Source: Thermococcus sp. M39 | Lineage (GTDB): Archaea > Methanobacteriota_B > Thermococci > Thermococcales > Thermococcaceae | Direction: 5' to 3' | Length of the DNA stretch: 64,000 nt | Assembly: GCF_012027325.1 (NCBI RefSeq) | Contig: NZ_SNUG01000005.1 | Span: forward strand, 90,362-154,361 | In this document: positions 26,098 to 34,881 of the stretch, one piece after another | How positions within the stretch are numbered: the stretch's first letter is position 1 | How the letters are laid out: the number at the start of each line of letters is the position of its first letter | Translations under genes and position numbers: made by a program | Notes under the pieces: generated by a model | What the model saw: only the letters and a program-made list of their open reading frames with translations | Databases searched by the model: none | What the model was told of the DNA's origin: nothing

Positions 26098-27348
26098 ATG
26101 ATGTGGAAAAAGACACTTGCTTTGTTGTTTGGATTTTTGGTTTTAGCGAGTGCAGTGCCCCTTTCGAGAGCACAGACTGAGACAACCACCAGCTTAAATT
26201 TAGTGATTTTAGTAAGCGATAATGAAGCTGACTGTGCATTAGCCCAGAAAGTTGCTGAATACTTAAACGCGTCAATAGTTGTGACACCTTGGGGAGTTTA
26301 TGACCCAAATGTTACATCTCAGATAGTTACCAGAGCCCCAGATTTGGTGCTCATAATAGGAGGGCCAACAGCAGTTTCAGAGGAGTATGAGAATGATCTT
26401 CAAGATCTTGGAATTCCCTATGTTAGAAGATGGGGAGCAAACAGATATGAAACAAACTTGGCAGTGCTCCAATACTTGTTTGAGAACTATTCAGAGCTCT
26501 TGAAGGATGTTAAAGTTATTATCGTTAACGGTGAAGATATAACAGCAATCAGAAAAGCCGGAAACATAAAGGGAAGAGCAATTATCATTTATGTTGATGA
26601 TGATTATCTTGAAAACCAGACACAGATACTAGATTTGTTAAATGCTACAATGGTTCTCATAATCAACACTCCCTACTCAGAGAACGTTACAGAGAGAGTT
26701 AGAGAAAGAGTTCGTGAGAAGATCAAGGCTAATGTGACATGTGAAAACACAACAATAACTGCAGAAGATGCACTACTTGCTATTCAGATTGCAGAGAACA
26801 AGACAATGCTTGCAGAATCATTGGTTGCAAACATCTCAATTCCAGCTGCTGAAAAACTGCTTGAAAATGCAAAGAAGCACTTAGAGAGAGCAAAAGAAGC
26901 TTACAATGAAACCAAATATGGAAGAGCATATGGACTTGCAATTGCAGCCAAGTCTATTGCTGAAGTCGTAATTAGAATGGCTAGCGAAGAAAAACAGATA
27001 ATGCTTCACAAAAATGAGACAATGAAAATAAAAATTAAACTTGAGAAACTTGAGGATATTGTCGAGAGACTTGAAGAACTTGGGTTTAACGTTACAGAGG
27101 AAAAAGCACTGTTAGAACAAGCAGAACAAGCTTATGAAAATGGAGATTATGCATTAGCCAAGCAACTGATGGGACAGCTCAAGGAACTCATAAAAACAAA
27201 GTACCACAACGAAAAAGAACTTATACGTGCAAGATGGAAGGAAAAGGAAAAGCACCACGGAGAAGGCAGAGAGCACAAGGAAAAGAACTGCCATGGAGAA
27301 TGTCACCATGAAGATGAAAGTGAGAAAGAGGAAGGAGAAAACAGCTGA
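26098..27348 (+). CDS. Secreted wall-binding-like protein with His-rich tail
   Basis: A 416-residue exported protein. A signal peptide (about residues 1-25, ending SRAQ) leads into a domain like cell wall binding repeat 2: LVLIIGGPTAVSEEYEND and RRWGANRYETN at about 80-120. Residues 200-380 are helical and Glu/Lys-rich, with NxT/NxS sites suggesting glycosylation. The last 40 residues are highly charged, with about eight histidines and two cysteines (KHHGEG, NCHGECHHEDE), a likely metal-binding tail. No membrane anchor follows the tail. Two ATGs, 26098 and 26101, are possible after AGGTGAAG. Near a metal-type ABC importer. Confidence 0.82.
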   Translation: MMWKKTLALLFGFLVLASAVPLSRAQTETTTSLNLVILVSDNEADCALAQKVAEYLNASIVVTPWGVYDPNVTSQIVTRAPDLVLIIGGPTAVSEEYENDLQDLGIPYVRRWGANRYETNLAVLQYLFENYSELLKDVKVIIVNGEDITAIRKAGNIKGRAIIIYVDDDYLENQTQILDLLNATMVLIINTPYSENVTERVRERVREKIKANVTCENTTITAEDALLAIQIAENKTMLAESLVANISIPAAEKLLENAKKHLERAKEAYNETKYGRAYGLAIAAKSIAEVVIRMASEEKQIMLHKNETMKIKIKLEKLEDIVERLEELGFNVTEEKALLEQAEQAYENGDYALAKQLMGQLKELIKTKYHNEKELIRARWKEKEKHHGEGREHKEKNCHGECHHEDESEKEEGENS

Positions 27349-27426
27349 CGTTTCTTTCCTTTCATATCCTTCCTCATTTTCGTAATTGTTAAATTTCTCT
27401 GAAGGTATCTTTTCTTGGTGGTATCT

Positions 27427-27942
27427 ATGAAAATCTTTGTAACAGGAATGCCAGGTGTTGGAAAGACAACTCTTGTTCTCAAAATTGCAGAAGGACTCAA
27501 GAGAAGGGGTTTTAAAATAGGTGGGATGATTACCCAAGAAGTTAGAGAGCAAGGGAGAAGAGTCGGATTTAAAATCAAAGCGCTTGATACTAACGAGGAG
27601 GGCATTTTAGCATGGGTTGGTGAGGGTTATCCGAGGGTTGGAAAGTATGTTGTGAATATTGAGGATTTGGATAGGGTTGGCGTTTCTGCAATAAGGAGAG
27701 CCATTCAGAATGCAGATATCGTAATCATTGACGAAATTGGTGCAATGGAATTTAAGAGCAGAGAGTTTGCAAAAGCTGTGGAAGAAGCATTAAAGAGTGA
27801 AAAACCCTTACTAGCAACTCTACATAGGAGATGGGTGGATAAATTCAGAGACAAAGGGGAGCTCTATGTTTTAACAGTGGAGAATAGGGAAAAGATAAGA
27901 GAGGAAATTCTACATGAGCTCTTAAAAGTCCTAGAATCCTAG
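27427..27942 (+). CDS. Nucleoside-triphosphatase, THEP1 family
   Basis: A 171-residue P-loop NTPase: GMPGVGKTT near residues 6-14, IGGMITQEVREQGRR near 31-45, and Walker B IVIIDEIGAMEF near 98-109. THEP1 proteins hydrolyse ATP and other nucleotides in vitro and are possible nucleotide kinases; the cellular role is open. ATG 27427 follows GGTGGT; the frame reaches 27415. Its TAG stop shares CTAG with the stop of the convergent ABC ATPase. Confidence 0.88.
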   Translation: MKIFVTGMPGVGKTTLVLKIAEGLKRRGFKIGGMITQEVREQGRRVGFKIKALDTNEEGILAWVGEGYPRVGKYVVNIEDLDRVGVSAIRRAIQNADIVIIDEIGAMEFKSREFAKAVEEALKSEKPLLATLHRRWVDKFRDKGELYVLTVENREKIREEILHELLKVLES

Positions 27943-28655
27943 ACTTCTGCCAGAACTACTGGTTTGCCTTCAATTTCAATTATCTTAGCTTTAACCCTAT
28001 AGACCTTTTCTAAAATTTCCGGGTTGAGTTCCTTAACATTCCCTTTCCACTCAACTTTCCCCTCATTCAGCAGAATAATCTCATCGGAGTACTGTAATGC
28101 CAAATTTAGGTCGTGCATAACAGCAACAACAATCTTTTCTCTTTTGAGCTCTTCTAATAAATCCATTATAAGGAGTGCATGATTGATATCTAAGTGAGAA
28201 GTTGGTTCATCCAGAAGGATAACTTCGCTTCCCTGTGCTAGAGCTCTCGCTATGAGTACGAGTTGATACTCACCTCCGCTTAGGTTTGTCACAAACTCTT
28301 TTCTCCTCTCCCACATCCCGATTTTCTCTAGAGCATCTCTAACGTCACCCTTTGTAGCATAAGCCCCCATCTCAACGAATTCCTCAATCGTGAAGGCAAA
28401 TTCAGGAACAGAGCTTTGAGGGACGTACGTTATGAATTTTGCTCTATCTTTGGGTTTTAGCTCAAGCAAATTGACGTTATCAAGCTTTACGTATCCTCTT
28501 GGATTGAGAATTCCAACCATACATTTGAGCAGAGTTGATTTTCCCGCCCCATTAGGTCCGATAACTGTCAAAAGACGTTCCTTTTGAGTGGAAAATTCCA
28601 CATCTTTCAGAACTTCTCGCCTTCCATATGAGAAAGTTATCTTAACTTCAAGCAT
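27939..28655 (-). CDS. ABC transporter ATPase, iron/cobalamin type
   Basis: A 238-residue ATPase: Walker A GPNGAGKST near residues 34-42, signature LSGGEYQ near 128, Walker B VILLDEPTSHLD near 150-161, H-switch in VAVMHDLN. It pairs with the FecCD/BtuC-type permease upstream; their coding regions overlap by about eight bases. ATG 28655 follows GAGGTGAGC. The importer would take up siderophore, haem, cobalamin or another metal chelate. Confidence 0.9.
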   Translation of the reverse strand: MLEVKITFSYGRREVLKDVEFSTQKERLLTVIGPNGAGKSTLLKCMVGILNPRGYVKLDNVNLLELKPKDRAKFITYVPQSSVPEFAFTIEEFVEMGAYATKGDVRDALEKIGMWERRKEFVTNLSGGEYQLVLIARALAQGSEVILLDEPTSHLDINHALLIMDLLEELKREKIVVAVMHDLNLALQYSDEIILLNEGKVEWKGNVKELNPEILEKVYRVKAKIIEIEGKPVVLAEV

Positions 28656-29646
28656 AAAGCTCACCTCTTTTGCGCTTCATAAGGAGATAGATAAAGAAAG
28701 GTGCTCCAAATAGGGCAGTGACTATCCCTACTGGAATTTCAGCTGGTTTTAGGATTATTCTCGCAAGCAAATCTGCAAAGACCATTAACGAACCTCCAAA
28801 GAGTGCCGCCGCTGGCAAAAGCTTCTTGTGATTTGGTCCAAACACTAAACGCATGGCATGAGGGCTTACAAGCCCAACAAATCCAATTATTCCGCTTGTT
28901 GCAACAGCAAATGCTGTCAGTAAAGAAATCACGAATATTATAATCTTCCTATAAAAATTCAAATCTAATCCAAGTGCTATGCTCTCTTCTCCAAAGAGCA
29001 AGAGGTTCAGTTCTTTCCACTTGAACATTAAGAATGAAAACCCAACGACAGAGGATATAAGAACAAGCTTAACATCATCCCACGTTGTTCCGTTAAAAGT
29101 CCCCATGAGCCAGAAAATAGCCAAATGTATTCTTTCCCTTCCAACATAGAGAAGATAGGAAGTAACAGCATGTGCAAAAAACCCAAAAGCTATTCCCGCT
29201 AATAGGAGCGTATCTACCGGGATATGCCCATTGATTTTTGAGATGTTATATACGATGGTAACTGAAATTAAAGCCCCAATAAGGGCAAAAGCCCCCATAT
29301 GCATTGGAGAGTATAAAGCAGCCAAAGCTACGCCCACAGCGGCGCCTCCGCTTATTCCCAAAATATAGGGGTCTGCGAGGGGATTTTTAAAGAAAGCTTG
29401 TGAAGCTGTTCCAGCTGAAGCTAAGCTTAAACCCACTAAATATGCAAGCAGCACACGAGGCAGTCTTATTTGAAGTATTATTGTCTCGGTTGTGTCAAGT
29501 TTTTCAGGGCTATATACTGCCAATTTTAAATTTTCAAGCGTGAATGCACTGAGAATTTGAGAAGGGGACAGACTAACTGATCCAAAAGCTATCCCAATGA
29601 GGACAAGCACAATTGATGAGAAAATTAATGCTATGAACTTTTTCAT
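28648..29646 (-). CDS. FecCD/BtuC-family ABC permease
   Basis: A 332-residue membrane protein with about ten transmembrane helices. Family hallmarks include LPRVLLAYLVGLSLASAG, the NPLADPYILGISGGA segment near residues 91-105 and GIIGFVGLVSPHAMRL near 256. It works with the overlapping ATPase. The usual substrate-binding protein gene is not adjacent; the divergent gene at 29744 encodes a large secreted protein of different type. Confidence 0.9.
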   Translation of the reverse strand: MKKFIALIFSSIVLVLIGIAFGSVSLSPSQILSAFTLENLKLAVYSPEKLDTTETIILQIRLPRVLLAYLVGLSLASAGTASQAFFKNPLADPYILGISGGAAVGVALAALYSPMHMGAFALIGALISVTIVYNISKINGHIPVDTLLLAGIAFGFFAHAVTSYLLYVGRERIHLAIFWLMGTFNGTTWDDVKLVLISSVVGFSFLMFKWKELNLLLFGEESIALGLDLNFYRKIIIFVISLLTAFAVATSGIIGFVGLVSPHAMRLVFGPNHKKLLPAAALFGGSLMVFADLLARIILKPAEIPVGIVTALFGAPFFIYLLMKRKRGELYA

Positions 29647-29743
29647 GCTCTCCCTCTGGATTATTTGTCCATCCTTGTCTTAAAAACCTAACCCAGCAAA
29701 AGAATAAATACTATGAGCGTCAACAATAACATTGGTGGTGCAG

Positions 29744-31789
29744 ATGAGAAATGTATGCGTCTCTTTTTTAATACTGATAATCATTCTAGGTATTATTCCT
29801 TCTGCAAGCGCTGAAGTGGTTGCCTTCATAAAGAATCCACGCCCTCCGATTGTAATTGTAGGAAATCCATATCCAAAATTCTTCACAATCCAGCCAAATA
29901 ACTCTTACACAGTTTACCTTTATGGCATTGATGATGTTGGTATTGCAAAAATTGGAATTTACTACAGAGTTAACAGAGGGGAATGGAAGTGGCTCTATGC
30001 TACAAGGGCCACGATAAACGAGAATGAGAGTATATACAATGAGATAACAAGCAAGTTCTTAACTCAAGATTTCAACTTCACGACTTTTTACGGAAAAGTC
30101 ACACTACCACCTCAGCCTGCAGGGACGCTGGTCGAGTTCAAAGCAGTTGTTGAAGATGAGGAAGGCCATATAGTTGAGAGTCCTATAGGGCTCTACTTTG
30201 TCGCGAATCCTAATGGGAAAAAGATTCTCATTGTTGACCCCTCTTTGAAGTTCTGGGCAATGATAGAGAATCTCAAAGATTTAGAACTGATGGTTAATCT
30301 CTCGTCTGAAAGATATGATTACAATATGAGTGATTATGAAAAGCTAATTCCTTTGCTTAAGCCATTTGTAAATCATTCAAGCTTTTTAAACTTTCATAAC
30401 TGGCAGTATTTAGCTGAAGACTATAATATTGCGATAATACCTCCTGAGGAATTGTCAAGTGCTCTAGCAGATTTTAAGCCGGATGTGATTATTCTATCCA
30501 ATTTGTGGATGAGTGAGTGGGGCATTTCAAAGGAAAGCATGGGTAAGCTCCTAAAGTATTTGAGAGAAAACAACGCGGGGCTGATAGTCACCCATGGAAC
30601 TCTCTACGACGGCATGGTGCTTGATGATAAGCCGATCTACCTAGGGCCAACTGCTCACATTGGAGGATTTGAGGCTTATGAAAACGGTAGCATAGCCACA
30701 GCTTTGGGATTGGAGCTTCTACCTTTCATTGAAGAGGTTAAGCTTAGGGCCATTGAATTTGGAAAGTCTTATTTGGCTGAGACACCATCAATTCTGCCAT
30801 TTATACCCTCAACTGCTAAGCTGGGGATAAAGAATAAGGAGATTATCAAGAGTGCCTCGCTTCTTGAATTTGCAGACGGAACAAGAGCCGCTTTTGGATG
30901 GGAGTATTTGTTGCCTCCCAAAAGTCTGAAGTTTGCAAAGGATAGGATTAGAAACTTAAAGAGCGAAGTAAAAGATGACATTAAAGAATTTACCGATCTC
31001 CAAGGAGAACTTTTTGGGTATTCAAACTATTTCAGGAGTATATCTGCACTTGATTTCACACTGGTTGACAAAATAGTTGATTCAGAAATCCTGGACGACA
31101 AAATTGTTGTTCCTGTGGGATTTGAAACTCTCAACTTAGCAGCAACCCAAGATGTCATTGAAAGGGTTAGGCTGTTAAAGGCAATTAATCGTGACATAAT
31201 CAACATAGCAGCACTTTCACCTGATTACATAGGTGCAATAATCACTAGAGATCAAAAGCACAGAGGCGATGGGTTTAGGAGTGCATACATTTCATTTGAA
31301 ATTGAAGCGGGAGAAAATAAAGAATTTGAGGTTTTAAAGGATTTGATTGAGTGGGCCTCACAGTTCAAGCCTATTCAGACGTTTGCCCCAATTGTGCAGG
31401 CAGTTGTTCTTGCCAATGACATTGATTGGAAAATAAAGGGAGAGAATCTTAAAGAACATTTGGAAAATCTTGGGGCGACAGTTGTCAGAGTAAAACCTGA
31501 GGAATTCGAGAAGTACAAGGATTCAAAGCTTATAATAATCCTTGGAGGTCCGAAAGCATATGATGGAGTAGGGGATTACGTGAAACAAGCACTGAGCTTA
31601 GAAGAGCAAGAAAGAGTAATTAAAGAAGAGCAAGGGATATTCATTAAAAGAGATGTCTGGGCAGAAAAACAAATCGTGATAATTCTTGCTGGAAAGGATA
31701 GAAATCAAACCGGAGAAAAAGTAGGTAGATACATAAGTGGGGTAAATGAGAAATACATAAATCTCCTTGCAGAGTTCTTTGTTAGCTGA
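29744..31789 (+). CDS. Large secreted protein of unknown function beside an ABC importer
   Basis: A 681-residue exported protein. A signal peptide covers about residues 1-23 (ending SASA). Residues 50-150 look like a beta-sandwich; 155-290 like a Rossmann or class I glutamine amidotransferase-like fold (KKILIVDP, DVIILSNLWMSEWG, LIVTHGTLYDG). Near the C terminus, LIIILGGPKAYDGVGDYV and ILAGKDRNQTGEKVGRY resemble the GGP and AGADR motifs of wall-binding repeats and the secreted protein at 26098. No membrane anchor or FecB-type binding domain is seen. ATG 29744 follows GGTGGT. Divergent from the permease. Confidence 0.8.
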   Translation: MRNVCVSFLILIIILGIIPSASAEVVAFIKNPRPPIVIVGNPYPKFFTIQPNNSYTVYLYGIDDVGIAKIGIYYRVNRGEWKWLYATRATINENESIYNEITSKFLTQDFNFTTFYGKVTLPPQPAGTLVEFKAVVEDEEGHIVESPIGLYFVANPNGKKILIVDPSLKFWAMIENLKDLELMVNLSSERYDYNMSDYEKLIPLLKPFVNHSSFLNFHNWQYLAEDYNIAIIPPEELSSALADFKPDVIILSNLWMSEWGISKESMGKLLKYLRENNAGLIVTHGTLYDGMVLDDKPIYLGPTAHIGGFEAYENGSIATALGLELLPFIEEVKLRAIEFGKSYLAETPSILPFIPSTAKLGIKNKEIIKSASLLEFADGTRAAFGWEYLLPPKSLKFAKDRIRNLKSEVKDDIKEFTDLQGELFGYSNYFRSISALDFTLVDKIVDSEILDDKIVVPVGFETLNLAATQDVIERVRLLKAINRDIINIAALSPDYIGAIITRDQKHRGDGFRSAYISFEIEAGENKEFEVLKDLIEWASQFKPIQTFAPIVQAVVLANDIDWKIKGENLKEHLENLGATVVRVKPEEFEKYKDSKLIIILGGPKAYDGVGDYVKQALSLEEQERVIKEEQGIFIKRDVWAEKQIVIILAGKDRNQTGEKVGRYISGVNEKYINLLAEFFVS

Positions 31790-31922
31790 ACACTCTTCAT
31801 TTTTCTGTGACATAGCTTTAGAAACTTCTTTGAGTTATAAGAACAAAACGTAAAAAATAAATATCTCGACGGTCATCACAGCACATCGATGAAGATATCA
31901 GAGGAAGTAGAGGTGTACATGC

Positions 31923-32558
31923 ATGATGGATATTGTCAAAAGGATTTGGGATGGGATTAAATTTGGAGAAACTGTATTAGTAGAGCACCCTGCTACAACA
32001 CCAACAGCCATAGGTCTGTGCCGTTTAGTAAAGTGGGCTAAAAAGAAGGGGTATGATATAATAATAGATGACATCTTAGATGCCCTTTATTTATACAAAA
32101 TGCAGATGAAATTGTCTGGATGTGGAGATGACATTTTGGATGATGTCAAAGTTATTAAAGAAGGTGGAAGATTGGAAGTTGGAAAGGTTGTTAAAAGACT
32201 TTCAATAAAAGAGCCAGTAATTCAAGAACGAGAATACAGAAGGATCTTTGATCCCCTCTTGAAGGGACAAGTGATTAATCCAGTTGTGGGTTTTGAAAAA
32301 CTGCTTCTTCTAGCTAATTCTAAACAGGACATCCTAACTCTCGTGAATGGTGTCCTCTCATTTGTTGGAGACGAACGAAAGATATCATTTTATTTCATTA
32401 ATACTGATGTATTGGAAGATATGACTCCAAGAATCTTGCCGTTGCTGGAAGAAGTTGCAACCACAGTAATTAGGGTGACTAAAGAAGGAAGAGACTTTAC
32501 TCTTGCCGTTATAAAATCGGTAAACAATGAAATCGAAGGAATGAGAATAAAGGTGTAG
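31923..32558 (+). CDS. DUF257 family protein
   Basis: A 211-residue protein with the DUF257 opening IKFGETVLVEHPATTPTAIGLCRLVKWAKKKG. The family is largely confined to Thermococcales, usually in several copies, with a RecA/KaiC-like overall design but no clear P-loop. The function is unknown. Two ATGs (31923, 31926) are possible and GAGGTGTAC lies upstream. Confidence 0.82.
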   Translation: MMDIVKRIWDGIKFGETVLVEHPATTPTAIGLCRLVKWAKKKGYDIIIDDILDALYLYKMQMKLSGCGDDILDDVKVIKEGGRLEVGKVVKRLSIKEPVIQEREYRRIFDPLLKGQVINPVVGFEKLLLLANSKQDILTLVNGVLSFVGDERKISFYFINTDVLEDMTPRILPLLEEVATTVIRVTKEGRDFTLAVIKSVNNEIEGMRIKV

Positions 32559-32870
32559 CTAATATGTCTGAGCTTATTTTGGGTATTTCTTGCTGGCAGT
32601 TCTTCTTTTTAATGCTTCTGTAATTTTTATCTTTCTATGATGGGCGGCAAATTGTTCAAAATTCGAAACAAGAATTTCTACAATGCCCTCCCGTAATTAG
32701 ATGTTGATGAGCGTGTACAGCTCCGGAGTGGCTTGTTCGCAAAATGAAGGACAGTGAATTTTGTTTGGGTGAGTTTCTAGAAATGCGGCTATTTACTGCC
32801 CAAAAATCTTTAATAATATGCCAGTTTCTAGAATAGTGGAGTTGCTTGTAAAACAGCAGGTGGGGGTTTT
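32559..32870. other. Gene-free stretch before tRNA-Glu
   Basis: About 310 bases without a credible gene. It is AT-rich apart from a small GC-rich patch at 32711-32740, with CTCCGGAG as a short palindrome and a TTGATGA upstream. No D box follows, so a C/D guide is not supported. I see no other element here. Confidence 0.6.
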
Positions 32871-32948
32871 TGGTGCCCCGGCCGGGATTTGAACCCGGGG
32901 CGCGGGCTCGAAAGGCCCGCATGTTTGACCGGGCTACACCACCGGGGC
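32871..32948 (-). tRNA. tRNA-Glu (anticodon TTC)
   Basis: The minus strand folds into a complete tRNA: acceptor GCCCCGG pairs with CCGGGGC, the anticodon stem CGGGC/GCCCG encloses the loop CTTTCGA with anticodon TTC, and the T arm is CCGGGTTCAAATCCCGG. The discriminator is A and the CCA end is encoded (32873-32871). It stands alone between genes on the plus strand. Confidence 0.95.
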
Positions 32949-33113
32949 GTCCAATATCTTAACCCTTAAGTCCATTTAAAAAGTTTTCGTTATCCCTGAA
33001 TAGTGCTAAGCAAATTGCCCTTTATGTTTGATTATCAAGATTATGATAAAATTTACCTCACATAAGCTCTTCATTCATTTAGACTGAGCAAGTTACGAGT
33101 ATAGAGTGAACCT

Positions 33114-33142
33114 CCGGAAGAAATGTCTTCTAAGGCGTCCGG
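33114..33142. repeat. Hairpin CCGGA-AGAA / TTCT-TCCGG
   Basis: CCGGA (33114-33118) pairs with TCCGG (33138-33142), and the nested AGAA with TTCT, leaving a six-base bulge AAGGCG on the 3' side. It lies in the 290-base gap between tRNA-Glu and the next gene, whose TATA-like ATATAATATAAA is at 33194-33205. It may be a small structured RNA or part of a transcript end; the rest of the gap shows nothing. Confidence 0.35.
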
Positions 33143-33238
33143 TTATTCTTAATTCTCGTCAGTTCTACCACAATACTTATTAACTTTTGAAACATATAAT
33201 ATAAATTAAGGGATAAATGTGTTGTATGGTGGAGGGAT

Positions 33239-33901
33239 ATGGATAACGTTGAGTTTGAAATTGAAGTGTCTAAAAGGATATCTCAAAAGCTAAAAGAGTC
33301 CCTAACTTCATTATGTTCAGCTTTAAAAATAACGTTTTCAAGTGAAGAGTTTGAAATACTTAGAGGGAATGTGAATCTCAGCAAAATTGGACAATTTCTC
33401 TTAACAGTAGCTGATATTCTCGAAATCCCTGCTGAAATTCCTTTGATTATTAAGGGAGACAAAATGGTAATCAGCAATGCGTTTGTTAAGACAATAAGGA
33501 TAGATGATAAAAATGTTCCATTGGCGCTTGTTGAGTGGTATAGGGGGAGAGAATTGGCCGGAATTGAAATTTACCTGAGAGATGCTCACAAATACAGCAA
33601 TTATTTCGACTTCTTAGTTGGGGAGGCTCTTAATTTGCTAGCCGAATTTAGGAGCGTGAAACTCTTGGAACTTCAACGCAATAACAAGAGTGTGAATGTA
33701 AAAGCTTTTGCTAAAGAAGGACGGTTCTTTCAAAACTCAAAGCTCATCATGGAGACGGACTTAACCTTGGAAGGTGTTATTGAATTAGGCAGTCAAGAGC
33801 TATTTGGGACTTTTAAGCATCTAAAGGCGATAACTAAAGATGGAAAATCTTATATTTTTGATTTCGACAATAGAACACATGCTCGGAGTGAAAGTTCCTA
33901 A
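33239..33901 (+). CDS. Uncharacterised protein overlapping trm5b
   Basis: A 220-residue soluble protein with no recognised domain. The first 80 residues are helical, followed by a mixed region around NAFVKTIRIDDKNVPLALVEWYRG. GGTGGAGGG precedes the ATG and a strong TATA-like stretch lies about 40 bases upstream. Its end overlaps the trm5b start by 23 bases in another frame, so the two are probably co-transcribed. Confidence 0.72.
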   Translation: MDNVEFEIEVSKRISQKLKESLTSLCSALKITFSSEEFEILRGNVNLSKIGQFLLTVADILEIPAEIPLIIKGDKMVISNAFVKTIRIDDKNVPLALVEWYRGRELAGIEIYLRDAHKYSNYFDFLVGEALNLLAEFRSVKLLELQRNNKSVNVKAFAKEGRFFQNSKLIMETDLTLEGVIELGSQELFGTFKHLKAITKDGKSYIFDFDNRTHARSESS

Positions 33902-34871
33902 AAAAGAGGGCGAGAAAGCAAGGAGAAAACTTTTGGAGCTCGGCATTTTGGATAAAAGCTACAAAGTTAAGCAAGAAGGCGAGTTTTTAGTATTTCCTGT
34001 CAAAGCTCCAATTGAAGGATTTGAAATCGTTGAGGCTGATTTTGAGAAAGCTGAAAAGAAACCACACAGCTACCGTGAGGTAGTTAAAGTCCCTGAAGAA
34101 GTGAGGAGCCTCTTACCTTCATCCTTTGACATAATTGGAGACATAGCAATAATTGAACTTCCAGAGGAGCTTGTGCAGTATGGAAAGCAAATTGGAGAGG
34201 CGATTTTAAAAGTTCACAAGCATATAAAAGCTGTTTTTGCAAAGGGAAGTAAAATTTCCGGAGAGTTTAGAGTTAGAGAACTTATTCATTTAGCGGGGGA
34301 AAAGAGAACAGAGACCCTGCATAAAGAAAATGGAATAAAGCTTAAGCTGGATGTTGCGAGGGTTTATTTCTCTCCTCGCTTAGCTACAGAAAGAATGAGA
34401 GTCTTTAAAAAAGCTAAAGAAGGAGAAATAGTCTTTGATATGTTTGCTGGTGTTGGTCCTTATTCAATTTTGCTTGCAAAAAAAGTTAGGCTCGTTTTTG
34501 CATGCGACATTAATCCCTGGGCGGTAAAATATTTAGAAGAGAACAAGAGACTGAATAAAACGCTTAATGTAATTCCAATTTTAGGGGATGTCAGAAAAGT
34601 TGCTGGTCAGATTAAAGCTGATAGAGTCATTATGAACTTACCAAAGTTCGCACATGAATTTTTAAGAGAGGCTATGTTAAGCGTAAAGAGCGGGGGGATA
34701 GTACACTATTATGGATTTTCCCATGAAGATAACTTGTTTGGAGAACATGAGGAGAAAATCAAAACTGTTGCGAGAGAGCTTGGGAAGAGGGTTGAATTCT
34801 TGGAGAGAAGGAAAGTGAGACCCTATGCCCCTTACCAGTACAACATTGCTATTGATTTTAGGGTGCTCTAA
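33879..34871 (+). CDS. trm5b: tRNA (guanine(37)-N1)-methyltransferase Trm5b
   Basis: A 330-residue Trm5-family enzyme that methylates N1 of G37 beside the anticodon. The D1 domain begins MLGVKVPKKEGEKARRKLLELG; the SAM site is FDMFAGVGPYSILLAKK near residues 189-205; and the catalytic motif is NLPKFAHEF near 259. Length and the single D1 domain fit Trm5b rather than Trm5a. The frame opens at 33840, but ATG 33879 begins the conserved sequence, and the overlap with the upstream gene is then 23 bases. Confidence 0.9.
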   Translation: MLGVKVPKKEGEKARRKLLELGILDKSYKVKQEGEFLVFPVKAPIEGFEIVEADFEKAEKKPHSYREVVKVPEEVRSLLPSSFDIIGDIAIIELPEELVQYGKQIGEAILKVHKHIKAVFAKGSKISGEFRVRELIHLAGEKRTETLHKENGIKLKLDVARVYFSPRLATERMRVFKKAKEGEIVFDMFAGVGPYSILLAKKVRLVFACDINPWAVKYLEENKRLNKTLNVIPILGDVRKVAGQIKADRVIMNLPKFAHEFLREAMLSVKSGGIVHYYGFSHEDNLFGEHEEKIKTVARELGKRVEFLERRKVRPYAPYQYNIAIDFRVL

Positions 34872-34881
34872 TGTAAAAACG

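Noticed and set aside
32695..32760. Possible C/D sRNA (TTGATGA with a GC-rich follow-up)
   Set aside because: No D or D' CTGA box occurs at a suitable distance and C' is not present.
32656..32922. 88-residue frame on the minus strand running through tRNA-Glu
   Set aside because: It starts inside the tRNA and its sequence is low-complexity; it has no ribosome binding site.
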